A DNA stretch of 13,889 bases from the NCBI GenBank assembly GCA_903970315.1, contig CAJCIJ010000176.1, positions 1-13,889 on the forward strand, in the 5' to 3' direction. The position numbers and the translations under genes are program-made. The first letter of the stretch is position 1. Each line of letters opens with the position of its first letter. A model generated the notes under the pieces. That model was not told the origin of the DNA and did no database searches. It was given only the letters and a program-made list of their open reading frames with translations. This DNA is from Actinomycetota bacterium (GTDB lineage: Bacteria; Actinomycetota; Thermoleophilia; Solirubrobacterales; Solirubrobacteraceae). This document shows positions 1 to 6,746 of this stretch, in pieces.

Positions 1-203
1 GCCGCCACCCCGTCGTGACTGGGCGAGCCGCGGCGCTTGAGACTCTCGATCGCCTCGTCGGCGGCGCTTGCGTTTGCGGCCGAGGGCTCAAACTGCTCCT
101 CCGACCATTGCGCGTGGACCTGATCCACGGTCCACGGCCCGCGTGCCAGCACGCGCGGCGCCGGGACGGCAGTCGCGTCCGTTGGACTACCTCCGTCAGC
201 CAT
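1..203 (-). CDS. 5' part of an unrecognised protein, cut by the left edge
   Basis: Reading the minus strand from ATG at 203 gives 67 open codons up to the edge with no stop. The visible N-terminus starts MADGGSPTDATAVPAPRVLA, then has a Trp-containing segment (RGPWTVDQVHAQWSEEQF, about residues 21-38) and an Ala/Glu-rich helix-like part ending in a KRRGSPSHDG stretch. Third codon positions are G/C-rich, as in the neighbouring genes. I do not recognise the family; it could be an N-terminal extension ahead of an enzyme domain such as Nudix, but nothing in view tests that. A TAGCCT hexamer 8 bases before the ATG supports this start. GTG (209) and TTG (212) are in-frame alternatives. It is divergent from panE. 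Confidence 0.6.
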   Translation of the reverse strand, partial: MADGGSPTDATAVPAPRVLARGPWTVDQVHAQWSEEQFEPSAANASAADEAIESLKRRGSPSHDGVA

Positions 204-211
204 CGCCACCA

Positions 212-217
212 AGGCTA
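212..217 (-). promoter_or_regulatory. Putative -10 element TAGCCT
   Basis: TAGCCT on the minus strand ends 8 bases before the ATG at 203. The spacing matches the TANNNT hexamers before seven other genes in this window and suggests a leaderless or nearly leaderless transcript. No -35 motif is evident. Confidence 0.4.
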
Positions 218-292
218 ATGCGCGCGGGCCCCGTCCGTCATCATGCGCGATCCAGTGCCCTGCAAGCCAGCCTCCGCTCCCAGGCGAGCGCC

Positions 293-1183
293 ATGAAGAT
301 TGCGGTCCTTGGCCCCGGTGGCGTCGGAGGATTGATCACCGGCGCGCTGCAGCGTGCGGGCGCCAACGTAGTGCTCGTTGCCCGCGAGTCCACAGCCGAG
401 CTCCTGGAGGCCGACGGGCTTCAGGTCAACAGCGTCCTGCTGGGCGACTTCGTGGCTCACCCGCCCGTGGTGACCACGCTCGGCGAGCCCGTCGATGCGC
501 TGTTGGTGGCGACCAAGGCCGCCGGGCTGTCAGCGGGTCTTGAGCGGATCGCTGCGTCCCCGCGCCTGGTCGTGCCGCTGCTGAACGGACTGGACCACCT
601 GGAGGTTCTGCGAGCTCGCTTGGGCGCCGAGAGGGTTGCCGCGGCCACCATTCGCGTGGAGTCCGACCGTCCGCAGCCCGGCGTGGTTCGTCAGACCAGC
701 CCGTTTCTGTACGTCGAGATGGCAAGCGCAAACCCCGACTCCCAGGCGCTGATCGGAGAGCTGGTCGCGACGCTCACCGACGCCGGCGTGCCCGCGGGCG
801 TGGGCAGCTCCGAAGCGCAGGTGATGTGGTCAAAGCTCGTGCGCATCAATGCGCTTGCTTGCGTGACCAGCGCCTACGACAAGCTGCTGGGCGAGATCCT
901 CTCCACGCCGCAGCTCGCCGCCGATTTCAACAACACCATCGTGGAGTCCTGTGCGGTGGCCAACGCCGAGGGGGCCGACATCGACCCCGCCAAGGCGTTT
1001 GCCGAGTACCACAACGCCCACCCTACGCTGGGCAGCTCGATGCAGCGCGACATCGCCGCCGGTCGCGCGCCCGAGCTGGATGCGATCCCGGGCGCCGTGC
1101 TGCGCGCCGCGGCTCGTCACCAGATCGCGTGCCCCACGATCGAACGGCTGATGACGCTGATCGCGGCGCGTGCCGGGGTCTAG
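293..1183 (+). CDS. panE: Ketopantoate reductase (2-dehydropantoate 2-reductase)
   Basis: This protein of 296 aa would reduce 2-dehydropantoate to D-pantoate with NADPH, in the cytoplasm, on the way to pantothenate and coenzyme A. Residues 1-13 form the beta strand and GPGGVGG loop of the Rossmann nucleotide-binding domain. The family's catalytic residues can be matched: Asn98 in LLNG, Lys181 in the WSKLVRIN helix, and Ser248/249 with Glu261 in the SSMQRDIAAGRAPELDAIPG block. The length is normal for ApbA/PanE. I chose the ATG at 293 because the Rossmann strand MKIAVLG begins there; the frame stays open upstream but shows no family similarity. No clear Shine-Dalgarno or TANNNT box is visible. 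Some relatives act on other 2-keto acids, so the exact substrate is inferred. The stop overlaps that of the convergent gene at 1180-1518. Confidence 0.88.
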   Translation: MKIAVLGPGGVGGLITGALQRAGANVVLVARESTAELLEADGLQVNSVLLGDFVAHPPVVTTLGEPVDALLVATKAAGLSAGLERIAASPRLVVPLLNGLDHLEVLRARLGAERVAAATIRVESDRPQPGVVRQTSPFLYVEMASANPDSQALIGELVATLTDAGVPAGVGSSEAQVMWSKLVRINALACVTSAYDKLLGEILSTPQLAADFNNTIVESCAVANAEGADIDPAKAFAEYHNAHPTLGSSMQRDIAAGRAPELDAIPGAVLRAAARHQIACPTIERLMTLIAARAGV

Positions 1184-1518
1184 TCCTCGGTGCGCCCCGG
1201 CAGCTGGTCGGGACCGGTCTCGGTGAGCTGCGGAGCGCTGATCGCCATCACGATTTCCTGCTGGACTTCCTCACTGTGCTCGTCCTCCTCGTGCTCGCTG
1301 TCGCAGAGGATGCGGAAGTTGCCGCTGACGCCGCCGTCGACCTGGATCGTGATGCCGGGGAGGATCTCCTCGCCCTCTTCCAGGCCCAGGCGCTCGACGT
1401 CAAAGAACGAGAGGCCGATCCCGTAGGCGGTATGCGTGGGGTTTTGCCGGTCGTGATCGGCGAGCGCCTGGACGAAGCGCTGCAGGTTCTTGGCAATCTT
1501 GCCAGTCGTATCCGCCAT
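1180..1518 (-). CDS. Conserved-looking hypothetical protein, 112 aa, acidic C-terminal half
   Basis: I do not recognise this small soluble protein. Residues 1-30 look helical (MADTTGKIAKNLQRFVQALA). Residues 30-75 look like a beta-rich core (GIGLSFFDVERL, then ILPGITIQV and GNFRIL). Residues 74-89 are strongly acidic (CDSEHEEDEHSEEVQQ). There is no signal peptide, membrane segment or Cys/His metal motif. The ATG at 1518 lies 23 bases after the stop of the 147-aa gene on the same strand, so the two are probably co-transcribed. There is no good Shine-Dalgarno in the gap. Its TAG shares the palindrome CTAG with the panE stop, a 4-base tail-to-tail overlap. Codon usage matches the neighbours, which supports a real gene. 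Confidence 0.7.
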   Translation of the reverse strand: MADTTGKIAKNLQRFVQALADHDRQNPTHTAYGIGLSFFDVERLGLEEGEEILPGITIQVDGGVSGNFRILCDSEHEEDEHSEEVQQEIVMAISAPQLTETGPDQLPGRTED

Positions 1519-1541
1519 GGCCGCAGCGTAGCGGCTTGGCC

Positions 1542-1985
1542 TCAGAAGATCGAGTTGATGAGATCCTCGCCGAGGCCGATTCCGGCGCCCATCTCCATTG
1601 CGCGGCCGAAGCCGCCGCCGAGAAAGCCGCCGAACATGCCCCCGCCTCCCATGCCCATCCCCATGCCGCCCATCCGGCCCATCGGCTGCTGGTAGCCGGC
1701 CTGTGGCTGGGCCTGCGCCTGCGCCTGCGCCTCTGCCTGCTGTAGCTGCTGGGAGGCGTTGGACACGAACTGGTGCACGGCGGTGAGCAGGTTGTTGACC
1801 TGCATCTGCTCGTCCTTGACATCGATGGCGATCTGCTTGAGGTCCAAGAGCCATTCCTTGGCGTTTGCATCGCCGCCGTCGGCGGCGGTCTGGAGCTTTG
1901 CGGCGAACTCCTGCACGGACTTGGCCACATCGGCGAACTCGGTCTGAAGCTGGCTGTACTGCTGGTCTACGGTCTGTGTATCCAT
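1542..1985 (-). CDS. Hypothetical protein, helical N-terminus with Gln/Ala and Gly/Met-rich C-terminus, 147 aa
   Basis: Function is unknown. Residues 1-85 look like one long amphipathic helical or coiled-coil region (for example QLQTEFADVAKSVQEFAAKL and IDVKDEQMQVNNLL). Residues 80-100 are Gln/Ala-rich and encoded by tandem hexamers. Residues 101-136 are Gly/Met/Phe-rich (repeated MGGMGMGM-like and GGF units), and the protein ends in a short hydrophobic tail, EDLINSIF. There is no signal peptide and no classical membrane helix. The Gly/Met segment could be flexible or weakly membrane-interacting. I chose the ATG at 1985 because AAGGA lies 7 bases upstream; in-frame starts further upstream (to 2066) would overlap the divergent MBL gene. 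It is first in a probable two-gene unit with the 112-aa gene. Confidence 0.72.
   Translation of the reverse strand: MDTQTVDQQYSQLQTEFADVAKSVQEFAAKLQTAADGGDANAKEWLLDLKQIAIDVKDEQMQVNNLLTAVHQFVSNASQQLQQAEAQAQAQAQPQAGYQQPMGRMGGMGMGMGGGGMFGGFLGGGFGRAMEMGAGIGLGEDLINSIF
1711..1740. repeat. Tandem GCCTGC hexamer repeat inside the 147-aa gene
   Basis: Five consecutive hexamers are present, four GCCTGC and one variant GCCTCT. On the minus strand they encode the alternating Gln-Ala stretch at about residues 82-91 of the 147-aa protein. The unit is in frame, so gain or loss of copies would change tract length without a frameshift. Confidence 0.8.
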
Positions 1986-1992
1986 GGCCTGA

Positions 1993-1997
1993 TCCTT
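1993..1997 (-). promoter_or_regulatory. Ribosome binding site AAGGA that decides the 147-aa start
   Basis: AAGGA on the minus strand ends 7 bases before the ATG at 1985. A CAAGCT hexamer (2000-2005, minus strand) just upstream resembles the TANNNT boxes elsewhere but lacks the initial T, so I do not call it a promoter. Confidence 0.55.
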
Positions 1998-2033
1998 GCA
2001 GCTTGCGCCCGCCGGCGCGCCGCTCATGCAACC

Positions 2034-2912
2034 ATGCCGACCATGTTCGTGCGGCGCTCGATGCACCCGCAGTTCCTCTCAAACACCTATCTGGTGGCCG
2101 GCGATCCCCCGGGCGATCCGTCGGGCCCCGAGGGGTCCGACGGCAGCGCCTCCGTTAAGGACGGCCGCCCCGCGCTGTTCATCGACGCCGGCGGGCCCGT
2201 GGAGCCACTGATCGCACTGGCCGACAGTGAGGGCCTTGCGCCCACGCACGTGCTCCTGACCCACCACCACTTCGACCACGTCAGCGAGGCTGCGGTGTTG
2301 CGCGAGCGCTGGCCGGACCTGGAGGTGCTGCTGGACCCCGTCGAGCAGGAGATGCTCGACGGAGGACCGCCCACGGGGACGCTGGAGGCCGGTGCCACGC
2401 TGAGCGTGGGGTCGCTTGAGGTCAGGCCACTGCGCACCCCTGGGCACACTGCCGGGATGCTCTCGTTTCTGGTCACCGATCTTGGTCAAAGCGCCGACGG
2501 CTCCGCACGCGCCGGCGCCACGAGGGCGAGCGCCCTGGCGGAGTCGGCCGTGTTCACCGGCGACACCCTCTTCAAGGACTCCGTCGGCGGCCTGCACGCG
2601 CCCGGCCACACCACCTACCAGGACCTCAAGGACTCGATCATGGGCACGCTCATGGAGCTGGATCGCGACACGGTCATATACCCCGGCCACGCCGACGCCA
2701 CCACGGTGGGGAGCGAGTGGGAATCGAACCCCTTCATCCGTATTTGGCGGCGCCTGGACCGCGAGGGCTCGCGACCGTGCGTGGCGCTCGGGCAGCCGGC
2801 GACGCTGGTGCTGCTGGCGCCCGACTACGACGGCGGGCACAAGGCCTGGGTGCGCTGGCCGGATGCCTCCGACGACATCGTGCCCGGGTCCAGGGTTCAG
2901 CTGCGCGGATAG
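2034..2912 (+). CDS. MBL-fold metallo-hydrolase, glyoxalase II-like
   Basis: This 292-aa protein has the full set of metallo-beta-lactamase-fold metal ligands: THHHFDH (residues 76-82), TPGHT (135-139), TGDTLF (175-180, bridging Asp) and YPGH (216-219). The arrangement is that of hydroxyacylglutathione hydrolase-like thioesterases, so hydrolysis of a thioester or other ester is the family expectation, but the substrate is unknown. Two Gly/Ser/Asp-rich inserts interrupt the fold, at about 23-45 and 151-171. A C-terminal segment of about 50 residues (LVLLAPDYDGGHKAWVRW and on) lies outside the core and looks like a small beta domain. The start is uncertain: ATG at 2034, 2043 and 2061 are all in frame, none has a Shine-Dalgarno, and I took the longest that stays clear of the divergent gene. 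Confidence 0.85.
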   Translation: MPTMFVRRSMHPQFLSNTYLVAGDPPGDPSGPEGSDGSASVKDGRPALFIDAGGPVEPLIALADSEGLAPTHVLLTHHHFDHVSEAAVLRERWPDLEVLLDPVEQEMLDGGPPTGTLEAGATLSVGSLEVRPLRTPGHTAGMLSFLVTDLGQSADGSARAGATRASALAESAVFTGDTLFKDSVGGLHAPGHTTYQDLKDSIMGTLMELDRDTVIYPGHADATTVGSEWESNPFIRIWRRLDREGSRPCVALGQPATLVLLAPDYDGGHKAWVRWPDASDDIVPGSRVQLRG

Positions 2913-2917
2913 CGCAG
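2901..2917 (+). other. Small stem-loop around the stop codon of the MBL gene
   Basis: CTGCGC and GCGCAG form a perfect 6-bp stem around a 5-base loop, and the TAG stop (2910-2912) lies at the loop. No T-run follows, so it is not a standard intrinsic terminator. It may be chance in GC-rich DNA. Confidence 0.3.
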
Positions 2918-2923
2918 CGAGCC

Positions 2924-2978
2924 GGGCGGGCGCCTGGCAGCCGGCTGCGCGGACGTGCCGGCCGTAGGGGCGGGCGCC
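2924..2978. repeat. 11-bp direct repeat between the MBL gene and the ABC1 gene
   Basis: GGGCGGGCGCC occurs at 2924-2934 and again at 2968-2978, start-to-start distance 44 bases. Both copies lie upstream of the TAAGAT box of the ABC1-family gene. They could be regulatory or simply GC-rich coincidence. Confidence 0.35.
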
Positions 2979-2988
2979 AGCGGCCACC

Positions 2989-2994
2989 TAAGAT
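2989..2994 (+). promoter_or_regulatory. Putative -10 element TAAGAT
   Basis: TAAGAT ends 9 bases before the GTG at 3004, matching the shared TANNNT spacing. An AAGGGG purine run (2996-3001) also lies 2 bases from the GTG, so a short leader with a close Shine-Dalgarno is the alternative to leaderless initiation. Confidence 0.45.
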
Positions 2995-3003
2995 CAAGGG
3001 GTC

Positions 3004-4461
3004 GTGGCGAGCGAGAAGATCCCAACATCCCGAGTCCGTCGCAGCGCCACCGTGGGCAAGCTCGCCGCCGGCGAGGCCGTGAAGCAGCTGGGGACGCGGG
3101 CCGCCAACGTGGCACGCAGCGAGCAGGCCGCCGAGGAGGCGCTGGCACGCCGCCAGATCGAGACCGCCAAGCAGATAGTTGCGGCGCTCGGGTCGATGAA
3201 GGGCGCCGCCATGAAGTTTGGCCAGCTGCTGTCGTTCATCGACGTTGGGCTTGTTCCGGCCGAGTACCGAGACGAGTTCCAGGCAGAGCTTGCCAAGCTG
3301 CGCGACGCCGCTCCCACGGTCCCCTTCCGCCAGATGCGACGCGTGATCGAAGACGAGCTGGGCGAGTCGATCTCGGAGGTCTTCTCGGAGTTTGACCCCG
3401 AGCCGATCGCTGCGGCTTCGATCGGCCAGGTCTACCGCGGCACACTGCGCGACGACGGGCGCGAGGTGGCGATCAAGGTTCAGTACCCAGGGGTCGCCGC
3501 CGCAGTGCGCGCCGACCTGCAGAACCTGGAGATGGTGATCCGGATGATGCGCGGTATGACCCCCAAGCTCGACGTGTCGGCGATCGCCGCCGAGGTCAAG
3601 GCGCGCATCGGCGAGGAGCTTGACTACGAGCTCGAGGCGTCAAACCAGCGCGGGCTTGCACGCATCTTCGACGGGCACCCGTTCATCGTGGTCCCCGCCG
3701 TCGTCACCGACCTCTCGCGTGAGCGCGTGCTCGTGACCGAGTACGTGCACGGTGTCGGCTTTGAGGAGCTGCGGCGCTATCCGCAGGCCGAGCGCGACCG
3801 CCTGGGGGAGATCATCTTCCGCTTCTTTCTGGGTTGCATGTATCGCCACCGCCAGTTCTCCGGCGATCCCCACCCAGGCAACTTCATGCTGCTCGCCGAC
3901 GGGCGCATGGCGTTCATCGACTTCGGCCTGTTCAAGTCCGTGCAGCGCTCCGTCGTGGAGCTCGAGCTGGCCGCGCAGCGTTTTGTCGTGGCCGGCGACG
4001 CCGCCGGCCTGCACGAGCTGCTGGCCAAGAACGGCTTTCTGCCGGAGCCCGATCGCGTCAACCCCGAGCACCTGCTTTCGTTCATCGAGGACAGCATCTG
4101 GTGGTACACAACCGCCGACCGTGTCGTCGAACTCACGCCGGAGCTGGCCACCGAGGTGATGATCGAGAGCGCCGATCCGCGCTCTTCGCACTTCCGCGAG
4201 ATGCGCCACCAGACGATCCTGCCCGAGCACCTCTTCGGACGGCGCATGGAGGTGCTCACGATGGCGATGCTCGCCCAGCTTCGCCCCCGGGTCAACTGGC
4301 ACAGGATCGCGCGCGAGTGGATGTACGGCGACGACCCCGTCACCGAGCTTGGCCGCCAGGAGGCCGAGTTCTACGCCCGCACCGGCGCGCTTGGCGGCTC
4401 CCCCTTGCTGGGCGGCGCCGGCGCACTCGGCGGCACCCCCGCTGCGCCGCTGGCTACCTGA
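3004..4461 (+). CDS. ABC1/UbiB-family atypical kinase-like protein
   Basis: This 485-aa protein belongs to the ABC1/ADCK/UbiB protein-kinase-like family, ATP-binding proteins linked in other organisms to isoprenoid quinone or lipid metabolism. Visible motifs in order are: KFGQ (71-74, the family KxGQ signature), the Ala-rich loop AAASIGQ (136-142), the nucleotide lysine in VAIKVQYPG (Lys158), the acidic ELDYELEA helix (205-212), DPHPGN (288-293, catalytic-loop equivalent) and DFG (306-308, metal binding). There is no C-terminal membrane pair, unlike E. coli UbiB. The tail (460-485) is Gly/Ala/Pro-rich and probably disordered. The GTG start at 3004 is supported by the TAAGAT box. The stop overlaps the convergent pyruvate kinase by 8 bases. 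The substrate cannot be told from sequence. Confidence 0.88.
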   Translation: MASEKIPTSRVRRSATVGKLAAGEAVKQLGTRAANVARSEQAAEEALARRQIETAKQIVAALGSMKGAAMKFGQLLSFIDVGLVPAEYRDEFQAELAKLRDAAPTVPFRQMRRVIEDELGESISEVFSEFDPEPIAAASIGQVYRGTLRDDGREVAIKVQYPGVAAAVRADLQNLEMVIRMMRGMTPKLDVSAIAAEVKARIGEELDYELEASNQRGLARIFDGHPFIVVPAVVTDLSRERVLVTEYVHGVGFEELRRYPQAERDRLGEIIFRFFLGCMYRHRQFSGDPHPGNFMLLADGRMAFIDFGLFKSVQRSVVELELAAQRFVVAGDAAGLHELLAKNGFLPEPDRVNPEHLLSFIEDSIWWYTTADRVVELTPELATEVMIESADPRSSHFREMRHQTILPEHLFGRRMEVLTMAMLAQLRPRVNWHRIAREWMYGDDPVTELGRQEAEFYARTGALGGSPLLGGAGALGGTPAAPLAT

Positions 4462-5866
4462 GCACCTGGATCTGCACCAGGCTCGTCGTGCCCGGCGTGC
4501 CGCTGGGCAGACCCGCAGTGATGCCCACGCGCTGGCCCGGGCTGCACCAGCCCAGCTCGACCACGCGCCGAGCCGCCTCGGCGATCAGTCCCTCGGTGGT
4601 CTCGTGCCTGTTCATCGATGCCGCCTGCACGCCCCACATCAGCCCGCACCGCCGGACGGTCTCCTTGCCGGGCGACAGGGCGTAGATGGGTACAGTCGGG
4701 CGATGCGCCGACACCAGGCGCGCCGAGCGGCCCGAGAGCGTGGGGATCACCAACGCATCCAGGCGCAGCTCGCGCGCGGCCACGCACGCGCCATGGGCCA
4801 CGGTGTAGTCGGGATCGGTGTAGCCGCGCCGCACGCGGTGCTCGTTCCAGACCTCGTAGTTGGCGATCGGCTCGGTCTGTTCGGCGATTGCCGCCATCAT
4901 CGCCACGGCCGCCACCGGGTGCTGCCCGACGGCTGTCTCCTGGGAGAGCATCACCGCGTCGGTGCCATCGAGGATGGCGTTGGCCACGTCGGCCACCTCG
5001 GCGCGCGTGGGACGCGAGGAGATCACCATCGAGTCCAGCATCTGCGTCGCCGTGATCGACGGACGGGCCAGTTCTCCGGCCAGGCGCAGCAGCTGCTTCT
5101 GCACGATCGGGACGCGCTCGATCGGCAGCTCGATTCCCAGATCGCCGCGCGCCACCATCACCGAGTCGGCCGCCTCCAGGATGCCCTCGGCCTGTTCGAC
5201 TGCCTGCGGGCGCTCCATCTTGGCGATCAGCGGCAGCCGTGTGTGGCTGCGCACCAGCTCGACGTCCTCGGGGCGGCGCACGAAGGACAGCGCCACCATG
5301 TCCACGCCAATCGACTCGCCGTGGGCCAGCAGCTCCAGGTCCTCCTCCGGCACCGCCGGCAAGCCCTCCACGGGGCCGGGGATGTTCACCCCGCAGCGCG
5401 ACGCAACGGCGCCGCCGACCTCGACCGCAGCGTCAAGCTCGCTGGAGGCGCTGCGGACGTCCTTGACGCGCAGGCGCACCGAGCCATCGGCGAGGTAGAG
5501 CACGGCCTCGGGCTCAAGCAGGTCTGCCAGGCCCGCCCAGGAGATGGTCATCCTCCCGGCGTCGCCCTCGGCCTCCTCGCCGCTGCAGTCAAAAGTGATC
5601 ACGTCACCGGGCTTGAGCTCGACCACCCCGTCGGCGAGTGGCCCGATGCGCAGCTTGGGCCCCGGCAGGTCCTGGAGAACCGCTATGGGCCGCCCCACCT
5701 TCGCCGCCGCCTGGCGCACCCGCCGCACTGTCTCCTCGTGCTCGGCAAGCGTGCCGTGTGAGTAGTTCAGGCGCGCCACGTCCATACCCGCACGCACCAT
5801 TGCAAGCAGCGTCTCGGGCTCGCGCGAGGCGGGCCCAATCGTGGCGACGATCTTGGTGCGGCGCAT
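4454..5866 (-). CDS. pyk: Pyruvate kinase
   Basis: This 470-aa glycolytic enzyme converts phosphoenolpyruvate and ADP to pyruvate and ATP in the cytoplasm. Visible are the N-terminal strand TKIVATIGPAS (4-14), the Asn-x-Ser site in ARLNYSHG (31-38), the B-domain entry QDLPGPKLRIG (65-75), the KME lysine/glutamate pair (216-218), MVARGDLGIE (237-246), ITATQMLDSM (271-280) and DGTDAVMLSQET (300-311, where many relatives have SGET). The C-terminal regulatory-type domain is complete. Leu67, Lys71 and Ile74 match the K+-independent class (see findings). I chose the ATG at 5866 over the GTG at 5887 because homology starts at MRRTKIVATIG and a TACCGT box lies 7 bases upstream. An upstream MBL gene ends 17 bases before this ATG, so read-through is also possible. 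Confidence 0.96.
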   Translation of the reverse strand: MRRTKIVATIGPASREPETLLAMVRAGMDVARLNYSHGTLAEHEETVRRVRQAAAKVGRPIAVLQDLPGPKLRIGPLADGVVELKPGDVITFDCSGEEAEGDAGRMTISWAGLADLLEPEAVLYLADGSVRLRVKDVRSASSELDAAVEVGGAVASRCGVNIPGPVEGLPAVPEEDLELLAHGESIGVDMVALSFVRRPEDVELVRSHTRLPLIAKMERPQAVEQAEGILEAADSVMVARGDLGIELPIERVPIVQKQLLRLAGELARPSITATQMLDSMVISSRPTRAEVADVANAILDGTDAVMLSQETAVGQHPVAAVAMMAAIAEQTEPIANYEVWNEHRVRRGYTDPDYTVAHGACVAARELRLDALVIPTLSGRSARLVSAHRPTVPIYALSPGKETVRRCGLMWGVQAASMNRHETTEGLIAEAARRVVELGWCSPGQRVGITAGLPSGTPGTTSLVQIQVLR

Positions 5867-5873
5867 CGACGCC

Positions 5874-5879
5874 ACGGTA
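5874..5879 (-). promoter_or_regulatory. Putative -10 element TACCGT
   Basis: TACCGT on the minus strand lies in the 17-base gap between the MBL gene stop and the pyruvate kinase ATG, 7 bases from that ATG. It suggests the kinase may have its own leaderless promoter besides read-through from the MBL gene. The gap is short, so a chance match cannot be excluded. Confidence 0.35.
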
Positions 5880-5883
5880 GCGC

Positions 5884-6624
5884 TCACGCGCCGTCCGCGG
5901 CGGCATGTAGCTGGCGGGCAACCTCACCGACCACGCCGCGGCCGTGACCGGGCCATGCCGCGTCGGGTTGCAGTGCCGCAAGCTTGCGCAGGCTGGCGCG
6001 CGCCTGGCCGGTGTCGAAGTTGTACGTCGCCTCGGGCAGTCTGGGAGGACAGTCGCGTCCCCACATGTCAATCGCGTAGAAGGCGTCGGAGACCAGGGCG
6101 AGACGGTCGTCGGGGCGCCACAGCGCGATCAGCCCGGGGGCGTGGCCGGGCAGATGGACGACCTGGAAGCCCGCTATCAGGTCGCCCTCGGCGACCGTCG
6201 CCGCGATCTTCACCGGCCCGCCGTCCCAGACATGGTGAAGCACGGTGTGCGCGATGCGCTGCGGCCACGGTAGGCCCGCAAGCGTTGCCGGCCAGTAGCG
6301 AAAGCCGCCGCTGCCTTCTGCATCGACAACCTCGTCGGCATGGCACAGCACCCTGGCCCCCAGGCCGGGCGCCGCCCCACGGTGGTCGGTGTGGGCATGG
6401 CCCAGCACGACCCTGCGCACGCCCCCCAGAGGCGCTGCTGCGGCACTCAGGCTCGCCACCATCGTGCGGCTGCCGGCGTCGAAGACAGTCACCGCTCCTT
6501 CGTCCTCGATCAAGTACACGTTGCACCGACCCGGCTGCCCCTGCACCAGCCACACGCCGTCGGCTATCAGCTTGGGGTCTGGAGCGGTGAGACGCCGGAT
6601 CGCAAGTGCTGGCTGGGCGGGCAC
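5884..6624 (-). CDS. MBL-fold metallo-hydrolase
   Basis: This protein of about 246 aa has the metallo-beta-lactamase fold: a strand pair with Asp49 in VTVFDAGS, the metal motif HAHTDH (76-81), HLPGH (157-161), the bridging Asp180 in LVSDAFY and WPGHGRG (224-230). The N-terminal segment (DGVWLVQGQPGRCNVYLIED) is typical of the glyoxalase II-like group. The substrate is unknown. GTG at 6624 is chosen because GGAG lies 2 bases upstream and the next frame sequence upstream is not conserved-looking; this start is uncertain. It is divergent from a third MBL gene (130-base gap) and lies directly upstream of pyruvate kinase on the same strand, so the two may be co-transcribed. Confidence 0.83.
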   Translation of the reverse strand: MPAQPALAIRRLTAPDPKLIADGVWLVQGQPGRCNVYLIEDEGAVTVFDAGSRTMVASLSAAAAPLGGVRRVVLGHAHTDHRGAAPGLGARVLCHADEVVDAEGSGGFRYWPATLAGLPWPQRIAHTVLHHVWDGGPVKIAATVAEGDLIAGFQVVHLPGHAPGLIALWRPDDRLALVSDAFYAIDMWGRDCPPRLPEATYNFDTGQARASLRKLAALQPDAAWPGHGRGVVGEVARQLHAAADGA

Positions 6625-6690
6625 AGCTCCAGTGTGCCAGCCACCGGCCCACAGCCGCCGGAGGGCAGTCCGGGGGGCTTGGGCCGGCAG

Positions 6691-6726
6691 TCTTGGCGGT
6701 GCCAGGCGGCCGGCCGACCGCCGAGA
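6691..6726. promoter_or_regulatory. Inverted repeat between two divergent MBL genes, possible operator
   Basis: TCTTGGCGGT (6691-6700) and ACCGCCGAGA (6717-6726) are complementary at 9 of 10 positions, separated by 16 bases. The right arm falls about where the -35 region of the plus-strand MBL gene would be, given its TACGCT box at 6741. Placement between divergent genes suits a regulator site; no regulator gene is adjacent. Confidence 0.4.
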
Positions 6727-6740
6727 ACAGCGCCAGGCAA

Positions 6741-6746
6741 TACGCT
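6741..6746 (+). promoter_or_regulatory. Putative -10 element TACGCT
   Basis: TACGCT ends 8 bases before the GTG at 6755. The same hexamer precedes the YgjP-like gene. It supports the chosen GTG. Confidence 0.45.

Noticed and set aside
293..1183. Start of panE upstream at 68
   Set aside because: The added residues are Arg/Pro-rich, lie opposite the minus-strand gene at 1-203 and precede the true Rossmann strand start.
1711..1740. Tandem hexamers as a CRISPR-like or satellite array
   Set aside because: Units are contiguous with no spacers and are in frame in a coding region, so they are a coding repeat.
1180..2082. A single 300-codon minus-strand gene covering both small genes
   Set aside because: The 147-aa gene uses a different frame with its own Shine-Dalgarno and a clean stop 23 bases before the 112-aa ATG. 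The upstream part of the long frame is Arg-rich shadow sequence.
2079..2987. A 302-codon minus-strand frame opposite the first MBL gene
   Set aside because: Antisense to a clear enzyme gene; no motif; codon bias fits the other strand.
4349..5761. A 470-codon open frame on the plus strand opposite pyruvate kinase
   Set aside because: It is antisense to a certain gene, has Arg/His/Ala-rich composition typical of shadow frames in GC-rich DNA and shows no domain motif.
5867..5887. GTG at 5887 as the start of pyruvate kinase
   Set aside because: Family similarity begins at MRRTKIVATIG (ATG 5866) and the TACCGT box lies between the two codons, so the shorter start is better.
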